Shown: in pieces, positions 8,025 to 15,978 of the stretch
Layout of the letters: the number at the start of each line of letters is the position of its first letter
Position numbering within the stretch: position 1 is the first letter of the stretch
DNA from: Labrenzia sp. PHM005
GTDB lineage: Bacteria; Pseudomonadota; Alphaproteobacteria; Rhizobiales; Stappiaceae
DNA length: 64,000 nt
Direction of reading: 5' to 3'
Assembly: GCF_006517275.1 (NCBI RefSeq)
Contig: NZ_CP041191.1
Coordinates: 186,001 to 250,000, forward strand
Translations under genes and position numbers: made by a program
The notes under the pieces: generated by a model
Told to the model about the DNA's origin: nothing
Database searches by the model: none
The model's input: the letters and a program-made list of their open reading frames with translations, nothing else

Positions 8025-8880
8025 CGGACTGACGGGACTTGGAGCGCAGTCCGAGCGGATCGGATTGAAGAACCTTGCCGGACATGGCTCCGAGCCAATC
8101 GAGGCCGGACCTGAGCCGCACCACCTCACCAACACAAACGATAGCCGGGGGGTTTAGTCCTGCTTCGGCGACATCCTGAGCGCATCTGCCCAGCGTTGTT
8201 TCAAGAACGTCTTGGGTATCCAAAGATCCGTTGCACACGATACACACAGGCTCATCCAAAGACCGTCCTCCGGCAATCAGTTTGCCGGCAATCGTTTCCA
8301 GGTGTTTCATCGCCATATACATGACAATGACTTGCGATCCCTTGGCAATTCCGTCCCAGTTGATGGCATCCGGAGCAAGGCCCAGCTGATCGTGGCCGGT
8401 TAGGAAGGTGACCGCCTGATTGCAATCTCTGTGCGTGGCTGGAATACCGGCATAGGCAAGGCCGCCGATCCCCGCCGTAATGCCCGGTATAATCCGGAAC
8501 GGAACCCCCGCTTCAACCAAACCAAGCGCTTCTTCACCGCCCCGGCCAAACACAAAGGGATCGCCACCTTTCAGACGCAGAACCCGTTTTCCGGCCCGGG
8601 CGTACTCAATGAGTTTGAGGGTAATGTCGCGTTGATTGGGGCTCGGTTTTCCGCCGCGTTTGCCCGCATAATCGAGCACAGCGTCTTGTTTCGCCCATTC
8701 GAGGATACTCTTGTCTACAAGTGCATCATAAACAACCACATCAGCCTGGCGCAGCCCGTTGACCGCATGCAGCGTCAAAAGGCCTGGATCGCCCGGCCCT
8801 GCTCCGGCAAGCCAGACCCATCCGGCTTCGAATTCGGGCAAAGACTGAGCGAACAAGGTCATTTGGGGATCATCGTGCAT
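8014..8880 (-). CDS. cobA: Uroporphyrinogen-III C-methyltransferase CobA
   Basis: CobA (SUMT) methylates uroporphyrinogen III at C2 and C7 to give precorrin-2, the entry to cobalamin. The 288-residue protein has the family motifs VWLAGAGPGDPGLLTLHA, VVYDALV, RLKGGDPFVFGRGGEEA, IIPGITAG and AGIPATHRD. It is a stand-alone SUMT, without the dehydrogenase/ferrochelatase part of CysG. It starts divergently from cbiD across about 120 bases and overlaps cobB, forming a two-gene operon. Confidence 0.95.
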   Translation of the reverse strand: MHDDPQMTLFAQSLPEFEAGWVWLAGAGPGDPGLLTLHAVNGLRQADVVVYDALVDKSILEWAKQDAVLDYAGKRGGKPSPNQRDITLKLIEYARAGKRVLRLKGGDPFVFGRGGEEALGLVEAGVPFRIIPGITAGIGGLAYAGIPATHRDCNQAVTFLTGHDQLGLAPDAINWDGIAKGSQVIVMYMAMKHLETIAGKLIAGGRSLDEPVCIVCNGSLDTQDVLETTLGRCAQDVAEAGLNPPAIVCVGEVVRLRSGLDWLGAMSGKVLQSDPLGLRSKSRQSDAG

Positions 8881-9000
8881 TACTTCTGTTTATCGTTTTG
8901 CCCTGCGAGCGCCAAGCCTTTCCCGGTATAAAGCTATGCGAAAACGACATTTCATTTCTTGCGCTACGCACCTTGTGCAAAGTTCAGGTATAGAACATCC

Positions 9001-10095
9001 ATGAACGAACCTGAGGGAAAAGAACTGCGGCGGGGCTGGACCACAGGCGCCTGTGCAACAGCGGCCGCAAAAGCGGCCTATCAAGCGCTTCTGACGGGAA
9101 GTTTTCCAGAGATCATCGAGATCACTTTGCCCCGAAATGGGACCGCCGATTTTGTTCTGACCCACCACGGTCTTTCGCAGGGTGAAGCCTTTGCCACAGT
9201 AACAAAGGATGCCGGTGACGATCCCGATGTTACTCACGGCGCGGAGATCACATCGACAGTGCGCCTCATGCCGAAGGGCGCCGGGATCTCTTTCAAGGCC
9301 GGACAAGGGGTCGGCACAGTAACCCGCCCCGGCCTGCCGATTCTCCCCGGCGAACCGGCCATCAATCCGGTCCCCCGTCAAATGCTGCAAACCGCGATCA
9401 GCGAGATCGGCGATACATTCGGTGGTTCTGGCGACGTCGAAATCGAAGTGTCAATCAAGGGCGGCGAACAACTCGCACAAAAAACCATGAACCCGCGTCT
9501 TGGCATAGTCGGTGGACTGTCCGTGCTCGGAACAACCGGCATCGTACGGCCCTTCTCTTGCGCCGCATGGATCGCCTCAATCCACCGCGGCATTGATGTC
9601 GCCCGGGCAACCAGTCTGGACCATGTGGTCGGGGCAACGGGCGCAATGTCCGAAAAAGCCGTTCAAACCCGCTATCAGCTTGAGGACGGTGCCTATCTGG
9701 ACATGGGTGATTTTGCCGGCGGACTGTTGAAATATCTCAGAAGCCATCCGGTTCCAAAACTCACAATGGCAGGCGGCTTTGCCAAATTCACCAAGCTTGC
9801 CCAAGGGGCCCTGGATTTGCACTCCGCCCGCAGTTCCGTGGACTTTGAGTTTCTTCAAAGCCTTTTGGCTGAAGCTGGAGCTGCTTCCGGTCTGATTGAG
9901 CGTACGGCCGAAGCAAACACGGCCAAGGAGGTTCTAGACTTTTCAGCAGACAGAGGCATTGACCTGAGCCCCTATCTGGCGCGGCGGGCCAAACAGGCCA
10001 TCAAGACCATTTTGCGGGACGCCCCCATCGCGGTCGAAGTCTTCATTGTCGACCGTCAGGGCAACATTCTCGGAGAGTGCGGTTTTGACGACTGA
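9001..10095 (+). CDS. cbiD: CbiD, (cobalt-)precorrin-5B C1-methyltransferase
   Basis: CbiD methylates C1 after loss of the two-carbon fragment. It is usually linked to the anaerobic pathway and replaces the aerobic enzyme CobF. The sequence opens with LRRGWTTGACATAAAKAAY, the CbiD signature, followed by DAGDDPDVTHGAEI, GQGVGTVTRPGLP and LGIVGGLSVLGTTGIVRP. I chose the ATG at 9001 (MNEPEGKEL), giving 364 residues; the frame extends upstream to 8959 without family similarity. It is followed by cobK with an 11-base overlap. Together with the CbiG domain of CobJ it makes this pathway a mixture of aerobic-type and anaerobic-type enzymes. Confidence 0.93.
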   Translation: MNEPEGKELRRGWTTGACATAAAKAAYQALLTGSFPEIIEITLPRNGTADFVLTHHGLSQGEAFATVTKDAGDDPDVTHGAEITSTVRLMPKGAGISFKAGQGVGTVTRPGLPILPGEPAINPVPRQMLQTAISEIGDTFGGSGDVEIEVSIKGGEQLAQKTMNPRLGIVGGLSVLGTTGIVRPFSCAAWIASIHRGIDVARATSLDHVVGATGAMSEKAVQTRYQLEDGAYLDMGDFAGGLLKYLRSHPVPKLTMAGGFAKFTKLAQGALDLHSARSSVDFEFLQSLLAEAGAASGLIERTAEANTAKEVLDFSADRGIDLSPYLARRAKQAIKTILRDAPIAVEVFIVDRQGNILGECGFDD

Positions 10096-10840
10096 CAATC
10101 CGCACATCCTGCTGCTTGCCGGAACACATGAGGCCCGGCTTTTGGCTAAACAATTGCCGGAACGCTTTCCCGGTGTGCGCCTGACCGCTTCTTTTGCGGG
10201 TGTTGTCAAAGACTTGCAGGAGCTCGACATCGCAAAACGAGTGGGTGGTTTTGGCGGCACAGAAGGACTGAAGGCCTTTGTTAAGGCTGAAAATGTCACG
10301 GTAATTGTGGATGCCACCCATCCCTTCGCGGCGCAAATAAGCCGGAATGCCGTAAGCGCGGCAACAGGTCTTGGTATTCCAGTAATCCGGCTTGAGCGGC
10401 CGGCATGGTGCGCCGGTCCCGGTGACCAATGGCAAACCGTTTCAACAATAGAGGAAGCGGCGAAAGCACTTCCTGCCGGTGCCCGGGCCTTTCTTGCTGT
10501 CGGGCGCAAGGAAGTGTCGGCGTTCTATCATCGCACCGACATATTTGGTCTGGCGCGCATGATTGAACCGCCCGAAAACCCTTTGCCGCATGGCTGGTCC
10601 TTACTTTTATCACGCCCACCACAGGATACTGACGAGGAGGTTGCGCTCTTCAAACATCATAACATCAGTCATGTTGTGACGAAAAACAGCGGCGGGACAC
10701 GCGCCTTTGCTAAGATAAAAGCCGCCCGGCGCCTTCAGCTGCCGGTCATCATCATTGAACGGCCTAAGCTACCGGACACGGAAACGGCAGCAGATGTTCC
10801 GGAGACGCTGGATAGATTAGCGAACTTCGTCGACAACTGA
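10085..10840 (+). CDS. cobK: Precorrin-6A reductase CobK
   Basis: CobK reduces precorrin-6A to precorrin-6Y with NADPH. The N-terminus HILLLAGTHEARLLAKQL is the nucleotide-binding segment, followed by ASFAGV, VGGFGG, VDATHPFAAQIS and, in the C-terminal half, VVTKNSGGTRAFAKI with the catalytic-loop serine/glycine region typical of CobK/CbiJ. The TTG at 10085 is the likely start: GGAGAG lies seven bases upstream and the codon overlaps the end of cbiD. The frame stays open upstream, but only inside cbiD. The length of 251 residues is normal. Confidence 0.93.
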   Translation: MTTDNPHILLLAGTHEARLLAKQLPERFPGVRLTASFAGVVKDLQELDIAKRVGGFGGTEGLKAFVKAENVTVIVDATHPFAAQISRNAVSAATGLGIPVIRLERPAWCAGPGDQWQTVSTIEEAAKALPAGARAFLAVGRKEVSAFYHRTDIFGLARMIEPPENPLPHGWSLLLSRPPQDTDEEVALFKHHNISHVVTKNSGGTRAFAKIKAARRLQLPVIIIERPKLPDTETAADVPETLDRLANFVDN

Positions 10841-11336
10841 TTTCTCAACTGCAAATTTTTAGACGAAGAATTTGATAGAGAAATCTTGGCCCGCCGAGGA
10901 CATAACGGCCAAAAAAGTGCCGTGGTTCCCGTAAAAACTAATAGAGCGTTTCCGCTCAAAAATCCGCTTTTTCATTCAGCACGGTCACCGGTGCTGGGCA
11001 AATTAGGCTACTTAAGTTTGTTTGAGAAGATCGTGTATTACCTTTCGGAATCTTGTGCTGGATTTGGCTCTGCAAAGAGTCCTGGGTTCCGTCTTTTCTG
11101 GTCCTAAAAGGTAAAGTCATTTTGGTCATATTGTCATGTCACAGGAATGAATTTGCTATCAAAAATTCGGACTTCATACTTGGGTTCCACGCCATCTCAT
11201 ATTAACCTAACTCCCGATTAGGGCTCAGGATTACTCCCTGCGGCAGTTTTCCTCTTGCGCAAGTCCGCTAGTCCTTCTTTTATGATTGTAGCTTCTAATA
11301 ATCTCTACTTGTTCAAGTGTCTTTACAGGCCATTGT
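10841..11336. other. 496-base noncoding stretch between cobK and the GH5 gene
   Basis: This region is AT-richer than its neighbours and has no frame with convincing composition or similarity; a 73-codon plus-strand frame at 10886-11107 lacks a good ribosome binding site and domain features. I see no tRNA, riboswitch motif or long inverted repeat. It probably holds the promoter of the GH5 gene and the end of the cobK transcript. Confidence 0.5.
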
Positions 11337-12413
11337 ATGATCAATCGTTTTGCGAACAATCCAAAGACAACTCGAAACATCATCTTTGCAGCATTGTTCC
11401 TGGTAATGCCTCTGTTTCTTTCCGATGCTTCGGCTAAAGAGCGAATTTGCCTTAGAGGCGTCAACATCGCAGGCGCCGAATTCGGCGGTTATGAAGGCGA
11501 ATACGGCAAGGCGTATATCTATCCCTCAGATGCCACGTTGGCATGGGCGGCCTCAAAAAAGATGACGGCGATCCGGCTTCCCTTTCGTTGGGAGCGGCTC
11601 CAGCCCGAGCTTTTTGGCCCATTTGATCAAGCGGAATTGTCCCGGTTACATGATACCGTTTCACGCGCCACTGAACTTGGATTATCTGTAGTCCTAGACC
11701 CCCACAATTTTGCCGAATACCGGGGTATCAAACTGGGCAAGGGTAACTTCACGGCCGGAGCCTTCGCTGATTTCTGGCAGAAACTCGCACCTGAGTTTTC
11801 AGACGACACCCATGTCATATATCTCTTGATGAACGAACCGGTCGGCGTAACGGCCACCACCTGGTTTGATGCGGCTCAGGCAGCGATCAATGCTATAAGG
11901 CGTACAGGTGCAGACAATCTGATACTAGTCCCGGGAACAATCTGGACCGGGGCATCTCACTGGTTCGAGGATCAACCGGGCGGCTCAAATGCCGAACTGT
12001 TCAAAGACATTTCAGATCCGATGGACAATTTCGCCTTCGAAATCCATCAGTATCTCGATGTCGATTTTTCCGGGACAAACGCGACTTGTCCGCGCACCGG
12101 GGACGCCATTTCTGCTTTAAAAGACGTGACCGATTGGATGCGCCTTCATGGATTTCAGGGATATCTTGGTGAATTTGGCGGTACAAGTTCGCCAGATTGC
12201 CTAGAAGGCATCTCGGAAGTGGCCGCGTTCATCAACAAAGAGGACGCAATCTGGTTGGGTTGGGCAGCTTGGGCCGCCGGTGACTGGTGGGGCAGTTATC
12301 CCTTGTCGCTTCAACCCAACAATGGCGTCGATAAACCACAGATGGACGTGCTTGAAGCCTATATTCCAACAACGAATGGCACGGCACCCGTGTGCGGAAC
12401 TCCCGCCAACTAA
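11337..12413 (+). CDS. Secreted glycoside hydrolase family 5 (cellulase-like)
   Basis: A 358-residue protein with a signal peptide (hydrophobic residues 15-28, cleavage near DASA-K). The mature part is a GH5-type (beta/alpha)8 barrel: RGVNIAGAEFGG at the first strand, IRLPFRWERLQP, LDPHNF, the acid/base in LLMNEPVG (Glu167, preceded by Asn166), HQYLD (His237) and the nucleophile in GYLGEFGG (Glu279). This set is the complete GH5 active site, so the enzyme should be a working endo-beta-glycanase acting outside the cytoplasm. The natural substrate (cellulose, an own exopolysaccharide or another beta-glucan) cannot be told. It stands alone, with noncoding DNA on both sides. No carbohydrate-binding module is visible. 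Confidence 0.88.
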   Translation: MINRFANNPKTTRNIIFAALFLVMPLFLSDASAKERICLRGVNIAGAEFGGYEGEYGKAYIYPSDATLAWAASKKMTAIRLPFRWERLQPELFGPFDQAELSRLHDTVSRATELGLSVVLDPHNFAEYRGIKLGKGNFTAGAFADFWQKLAPEFSDDTHVIYLLMNEPVGVTATTWFDAAQAAINAIRRTGADNLILVPGTIWTGASHWFEDQPGGSNAELFKDISDPMDNFAFEIHQYLDVDFSGTNATCPRTGDAISALKDVTDWMRLHGFQGYLGEFGGTSSPDCLEGISEVAAFINKEDAIWLGWAAWAAGDWWGSYPLSLQPNNGVDKPQMDVLEAYIPTTNGTAPVCGTPAN

Positions 12414-12547
12414 GGTTTAGTCTTGCTGGCATTACGGTGTCCAAGATGATTACCCAAATTCACGGTCGCAAAGGTATCGAAACTCGGTCTCCACGATCCC
12501 GCGGATAAACACGCATAGCCAGAAACAGGCTATCTGCACGTCTTCCG

Positions 12548-13372
12548 CTAGAGGTCGTTTTTGCTGTTGCCTTGCAACTTTGGCAGCGCGACAAAGTCCA
12601 AATGTCCGACCATCATGGACAGTCTTTTTTCTGAAATTTGCTGGCTGCGAAGTTTCAGCCATCTATCCACCTCAGCCGGATTAAGGCCTTGTTTGCAGCC
12701 AACACGAGCCCAGCCGGACAGAAACTCTTTCAAGAAATTAGCGGCACCGGGCTCAATCTGCCAATCGGAAGCACCTTCTTTGACAAGATACCCTTTCGCG
12801 GTGAAGAGGTCGATTGCGCGCCGAGCTGCCTGCGGGCCCAGCGCCGGACCAAATCCCTTGTCGGTTTGCTGGTCTTTGTTCAAGGCCTCCCGCAGTGACT
12901 CATCCAGGGGGTTAGCCGGTTCAAATGTTGCCCGGCCATCATAAGTGAGGCTGGCTAAAAAGGGCTTTCCGGCACTTGTCACAGCATCGACCAAACGTTG
13001 CAAAAAACCTTCGGACGCCAAATCCAAAAAAGCCGATGTGGTGACGGCATCCACTTCGGAAAGCGGAAGCAGATCCAAACCTTCTGCTAAATCCACCTCC
13101 AAAGTTACGAGATTGGCAGGCGTTTTGTTATACCTGCGCGTGGCAGCAATGGTCAGAAGTTCAGCGTCATAATCGGCCAAAGTCCAGCTGATGACCGGGA
13201 CGCCCCCGCGTGACAAGGCCGCAACTGTGGATCCGGCACCGCTTGCCAAATCGAGGACCTTCAAATCACGATCAGGAAGAGCAGCAAAAAATGCCGCTTC
13301 AACCTGTTTGTTGCGGGCGGCAAGATCCAAAGGTTCACGCAGCGCTAGCCACTCAGCTGAAAACCCACTCAT
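12548..13372 (-). CDS. Class I SAM-dependent methyltransferase
   Basis: A 274-residue protein with the SAM-binding motif I VLDLASGAGS at about residue 39 and an acidic motif II in TLADYDAELL, the layout of Rossmann-fold methyltransferases. Residues around SAFLDLASEGF correspond to the region after strand 4. The substrate is unknown. It is the last gene of a minus-strand cluster and its start overlaps the end of the glycosyltransferase gene by four bases (ATGA), so it should act with it, for instance in methylating a sugar or a glycosylated small molecule. That role is inference. Confidence 0.75.
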   Translation of the reverse strand: MSGFSAEWLALREPLDLAARNKQVEAAFFAALPDRDLKVLDLASGAGSTVAALSRGGVPVISWTLADYDAELLTIAATRRYNKTPANLVTLEVDLAEGLDLLPLSEVDAVTTSAFLDLASEGFLQRLVDAVTSAGKPFLASLTYDGRATFEPANPLDESLREALNKDQQTDKGFGPALGPQAARRAIDLFTAKGYLVKEGASDWQIEPGAANFLKEFLSGWARVGCKQGLNPAEVDRWLKLRSQQISEKRLSMMVGHLDFVALPKLQGNSKNDL

Positions 13373-14427
13373 GACCGCACCTTTTCAACGACAGTTTCAA
13401 ATACGGTCACCGCGTCCTCCCAGGTCGGCAAGGATTGGGCCGCGAGGTGTGCCTCTTGAGCCAGTTTCTGCCGCGCTTCTGGATCTATGAGCAGCCGCTC
13501 TAAGGCGGCCTTGAGCGCCGGCACATCCTCGACACCACAAAAAAGCGCACCGCCGCCGGAAAGTGTGTCTTCTACCGCCCCCGCACCACTGCCGATCACA
13601 GGCAGGCCATGCGCAATTGCCTCGGTGTAAGCCATTCCGTAGCCCTCATAACGGCTGGCGAGCACGAACACATCCGCCGCTTGATAGAAGTCAGACAGCC
13701 GGTCATAGGGGACAGCTCCATGGAAGGTTAGACGGTCGGCCAGCTCCAGATCATCTGCCTGTGCATTGAGCGCTAAGACACACTCCGGGTCAGCTTCCAA
13801 GCCACCGATGATATCGAGATGCCAATCATGCTCTTTAAGGCCAGCTAAGGCGGAAAACAGAAGATCGTAGCCCTTACGCTGTGTCACCGTGCCAATGGAC
13901 AGCAACCGCACCGTTTTTGACGGCGCGCGATCTATTGCCTTTGGCCGCTCGGTTCCAGGAAGTGCCACGCTGATTTTCTCGGCTGGAACGTCAAACAGAT
14001 CTTGCAGCTGATCAGCGGTGGCCGGGCTGGTAACGATAATATGCTGGGCTTGGCGCAAGGCTGCGGCTTCACTGGCTTTTAGGTTTTGGGCCCCGTCTTC
14101 CGTAAGGCCATTTTCCTTACACAGCGGATGGTGGACCAGCGCCACGATGGTCAAACTTTCTGCGAGCCGTTGAGCAACATCGCCCAGTACACCAAAGGCA
14201 AGTCCATCGATAATCACCACACTCTTGTTGGGCAAAGAGGCTAATGAGCCCTCGGCAGACTGGAGTGTTTCTACGTTCGGGAAAGGAAATCCAGGACCAA
14301 GTGAAACCGGATGAACATCCCACCCATCTGATCTGAGGCCCGCAAGGATCTGGCGGTCATACCCATACCCGCCGGTCAATGTGTTGAGATCACCGGGATA
14401 AGCAAAATAAAATGCCGGCAAGACCAT
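13369..14427 (-). CDS. Glycosyltransferase family 4-like (GT-B fold)
   Basis: A 352-residue GT-B protein. The N-terminal half has LTGGYGYDRQI near the start and VALVHHPL; the C-terminal half has LLSIGTVTQRKGYDLL, ADVFVLASRYEGYGMAYTEA and GLPVIGSGAG, the nucleotide-sugar-binding EX7E-type region of GT1/GT4 enzymes. I placed the start at the ATG at 14427 (MVLPAFYFAYPGD), one base after the stop of the pterin-synthase-like gene; the frame upstream overlaps that gene. The acceptor is unknown. Tight spacing suggests the four genes from 15881 down to 12548 form one operon. Confidence 0.82.
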   Translation of the reverse strand: MVLPAFYFAYPGDLNTLTGGYGYDRQILAGLRSDGWDVHPVSLGPGFPFPNVETLQSAEGSLASLPNKSVVIIDGLAFGVLGDVAQRLAESLTIVALVHHPLCKENGLTEDGAQNLKASEAAALRQAQHIIVTSPATADQLQDLFDVPAEKISVALPGTERPKAIDRAPSKTVRLLSIGTVTQRKGYDLLFSALAGLKEHDWHLDIIGGLEADPECVLALNAQADDLELADRLTFHGAVPYDRLSDFYQAADVFVLASRYEGYGMAYTEAIAHGLPVIGSGAGAVEDTLSGGGALFCGVEDVPALKAALERLLIDPEARQKLAQEAHLAAQSLPTWEDAVTVFETVVEKVRS

Positions 14428-14428
14428 T

Positions 14429-14827
14429 CTAGATCTTGGCCTCGTACCAGGCCCGGGCAACATGGGATTCTGAAATCGTGATGCGGATGGATGTCAGCTC
14501 ATCGCCTTTTCGGCCAAGCCGGTCCTGCCGGGCCGCTTCCGCCAAATGATCATGCACATGTTTGGTCAAAAACTCCGTGGTGGTGTTGATGCCCTTGAAT
14601 TGAGGCAGATCGTCCAGGTTTTTGTAGTTCAACGGCTCCAGAACTTCCTTTAGCGCCTCATGTGCCCGGCCAATGTCGATCACCACTCCGTTTTCATCCA
14701 GAGCTTCGGCGAGGAATGCCGCATCAACCACAAATGTCGCGCCATGAAGTGCCTGGGCCGGGCCAAACAAGTCTCCCTTGAACGAGTGAGCAATCATCAC
14801 ATGATCGCGAACTTCAACTGCAAACAT
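14429..14827 (-). CDS. 6-pyruvoyl-tetrahydropterin synthase/QueD family protein with degenerate active site
   Basis: A 132-residue protein of the PTPS/QueD (tunnelling-fold) family, starting at MFAVEVRDHVMIAHSF. Family landmarks are visible: His14 (first zinc ligand), LHGATFVV around residue 28, VIDIGRAHEAL, LNYKNLDDL, TTTEFL and the C-terminal IRITISES. The catalytic residues are altered. Where QueD has C-x3-HGH, this protein has Ala24, His28 and Ala30, so the Cys nucleophile and one zinc His are gone; the usual Asp-His before KNLD is Asn67-Tyr68. It should not carry out the standard reaction. It may bind a pterin or another compound, or act on a different substrate. It lies between the dehydrogenase (19 bases) and the glycosyltransferase (1 base). 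Confidence 0.75.
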   Translation of the reverse strand: MFAVEVRDHVMIAHSFKGDLFGPAQALHGATFVVDAAFLAEALDENGVVIDIGRAHEALKEVLEPLNYKNLDDLPQFKGINTTTEFLTKHVHDHLAEAARQDRLGRKGDELTSIRITISESHVARAWYEAKI

Positions 14828-14846
14828 TCCTGTAATCCTGAATTTA

Positions 14847-15881
14847 TTAAGTCTGGCCAGACGAGGCTGGCGCCTCAGCCGGTTGGTCATAAACGATGAG
14901 CGCCGCCAAGACATCTGACGCCTTGTTCAACACTTCGGGAAGTCTTACTGGGGTATCCTCGAACGGAACCCGGTGGCTGATCAACTGATCTAGCCGGGGA
15001 TCTTCGAGAAGAGACAAAGCTGTTTGCAACCGCCGACGATACGTCCACCGTTCCTGCCGTTCGGGTGGAATGGTTCCCACTTGACTGGAGATCAGTCTGA
15101 TCCGGCGGCTGTGAAAGTCTGCCCCGAGCGGCACTTCAACCGCCTGATCACCATACCAACTCATTTCTACGACGCTGGCGCCATTGCCCGCACAGGACAG
15201 CGCAGTGGTTAGACCAGCAGCTGTCGCACTGGTGTGAAACACAATATCTTGATCAAGAGGGACATTGTCTGGATGGCAAAACTGCAATCCCAATTCGCCA
15301 GCAATCTGCGCGCGCGCAGGATTTACATCGACCAGTGTCACCGTTGATCCAGGAAGCTGTCCGCATACGTAAGCGGTCAAAAGCCCGACAACGCCGCCGC
15401 CAACCACGCAGATGTGATCCCCAGGTGATGGTTTTCCATCCCATAAAGCATTGAGTGCAGTTTCCATATTGGCCGCGAGCACGGCCTTATGAGCCGGAAC
15501 CGACGCGGGTACGGGAACACAAGCATCGGATGGGAGAGTGAAAAGATTTTGATGCGGATAAAGCGAAAAAACGGTCTGACCAATAAGATCGGCATCGCCG
15601 CCGATCACCTCGCCGACGCTGGCGTAACCGTACTTGACGGGGAATGGAAAGTCGCCCTCCTGAAAAGGCGCGCGCATGCGCTGCCATTCGCTTTCCGGAA
15701 CAGCGCCACGGAAAATAAGCCCTTCAGTACCCCGGCTGACGCAGCTGTAAAACGTTTTGACGAGAACATGGCCCGGCTGCAAATCCGGGACACGGATATC
15801 CTTCAAAGCAACCGTTTCAGAGCCCATGTACCAGAGCGCTTGGGCTGCGCATCCGTTTGTAGCCGTCGCGCTACTCACCAT
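14847..15881 (-). CDS. MDR-family (BchC-like) dehydrogenase
   Basis: A 344-residue medium-chain dehydrogenase/reductase. The N-terminal catalytic domain has CVSRGTEGLIFRGAVP and RAPFQEGDFPFPVKYGY, the block shared with bacteriochlorophyllide a dehydrogenase BchC and related zinc-type dehydrogenases. The Rossmann domain has CVVGGGVVGLL followed by TLVDVNPAR, indicating NAD(P) binding. The GHE motif of classical zinc alcohol dehydrogenases is absent. No other photosynthesis gene is nearby, so a BchC role is unlikely. It is the first gene of the four-gene minus-strand cluster and diverges from opgH across 97 bases. It is expected to oxidise or reduce a small-molecule hydroxyl group; the substrate is unknown. 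Confidence 0.8.
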   Translation of the reverse strand: MVSSATATNGCAAQALWYMGSETVALKDIRVPDLQPGHVLVKTFYSCVSRGTEGLIFRGAVPESEWQRMRAPFQEGDFPFPVKYGYASVGEVIGGDADLIGQTVFSLYPHQNLFTLPSDACVPVPASVPAHKAVLAANMETALNALWDGKPSPGDHICVVGGGVVGLLTAYVCGQLPGSTVTLVDVNPARAQIAGELGLQFCHPDNVPLDQDIVFHTSATAAGLTTALSCAGNGASVVEMSWYGDQAVEVPLGADFHSRRIRLISSQVGTIPPERQERWTYRRRLQTALSLLEDPRLDQLISHRVPFEDTPVRLPEVLNKASDVLAALIVYDQPAEAPASSGQT

Positions 15882-15978
15882 TCACCAAGGTCTCCGAACT
15901 CTGTCACGTTTTTGCCACGACCCCATCATACCGCTAAGGCCACTATTGCTATGTTTGCGAGGATTGGAAGCCCCAAAT

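Noticed and set aside
10046..10084. Earlier start for cobK at 10046
   Set aside because: The codon is a TTG deep inside cbiD with no ribosome site, whereas TTG 10085 has GGAGAG at proper spacing.
14847..15881. Bacteriochlorophyll gene bchC
   Set aside because: The protein shares BchC-type motifs, but no other photosynthesis gene is near and the operon partners are sugar- and pterin-type enzymes.
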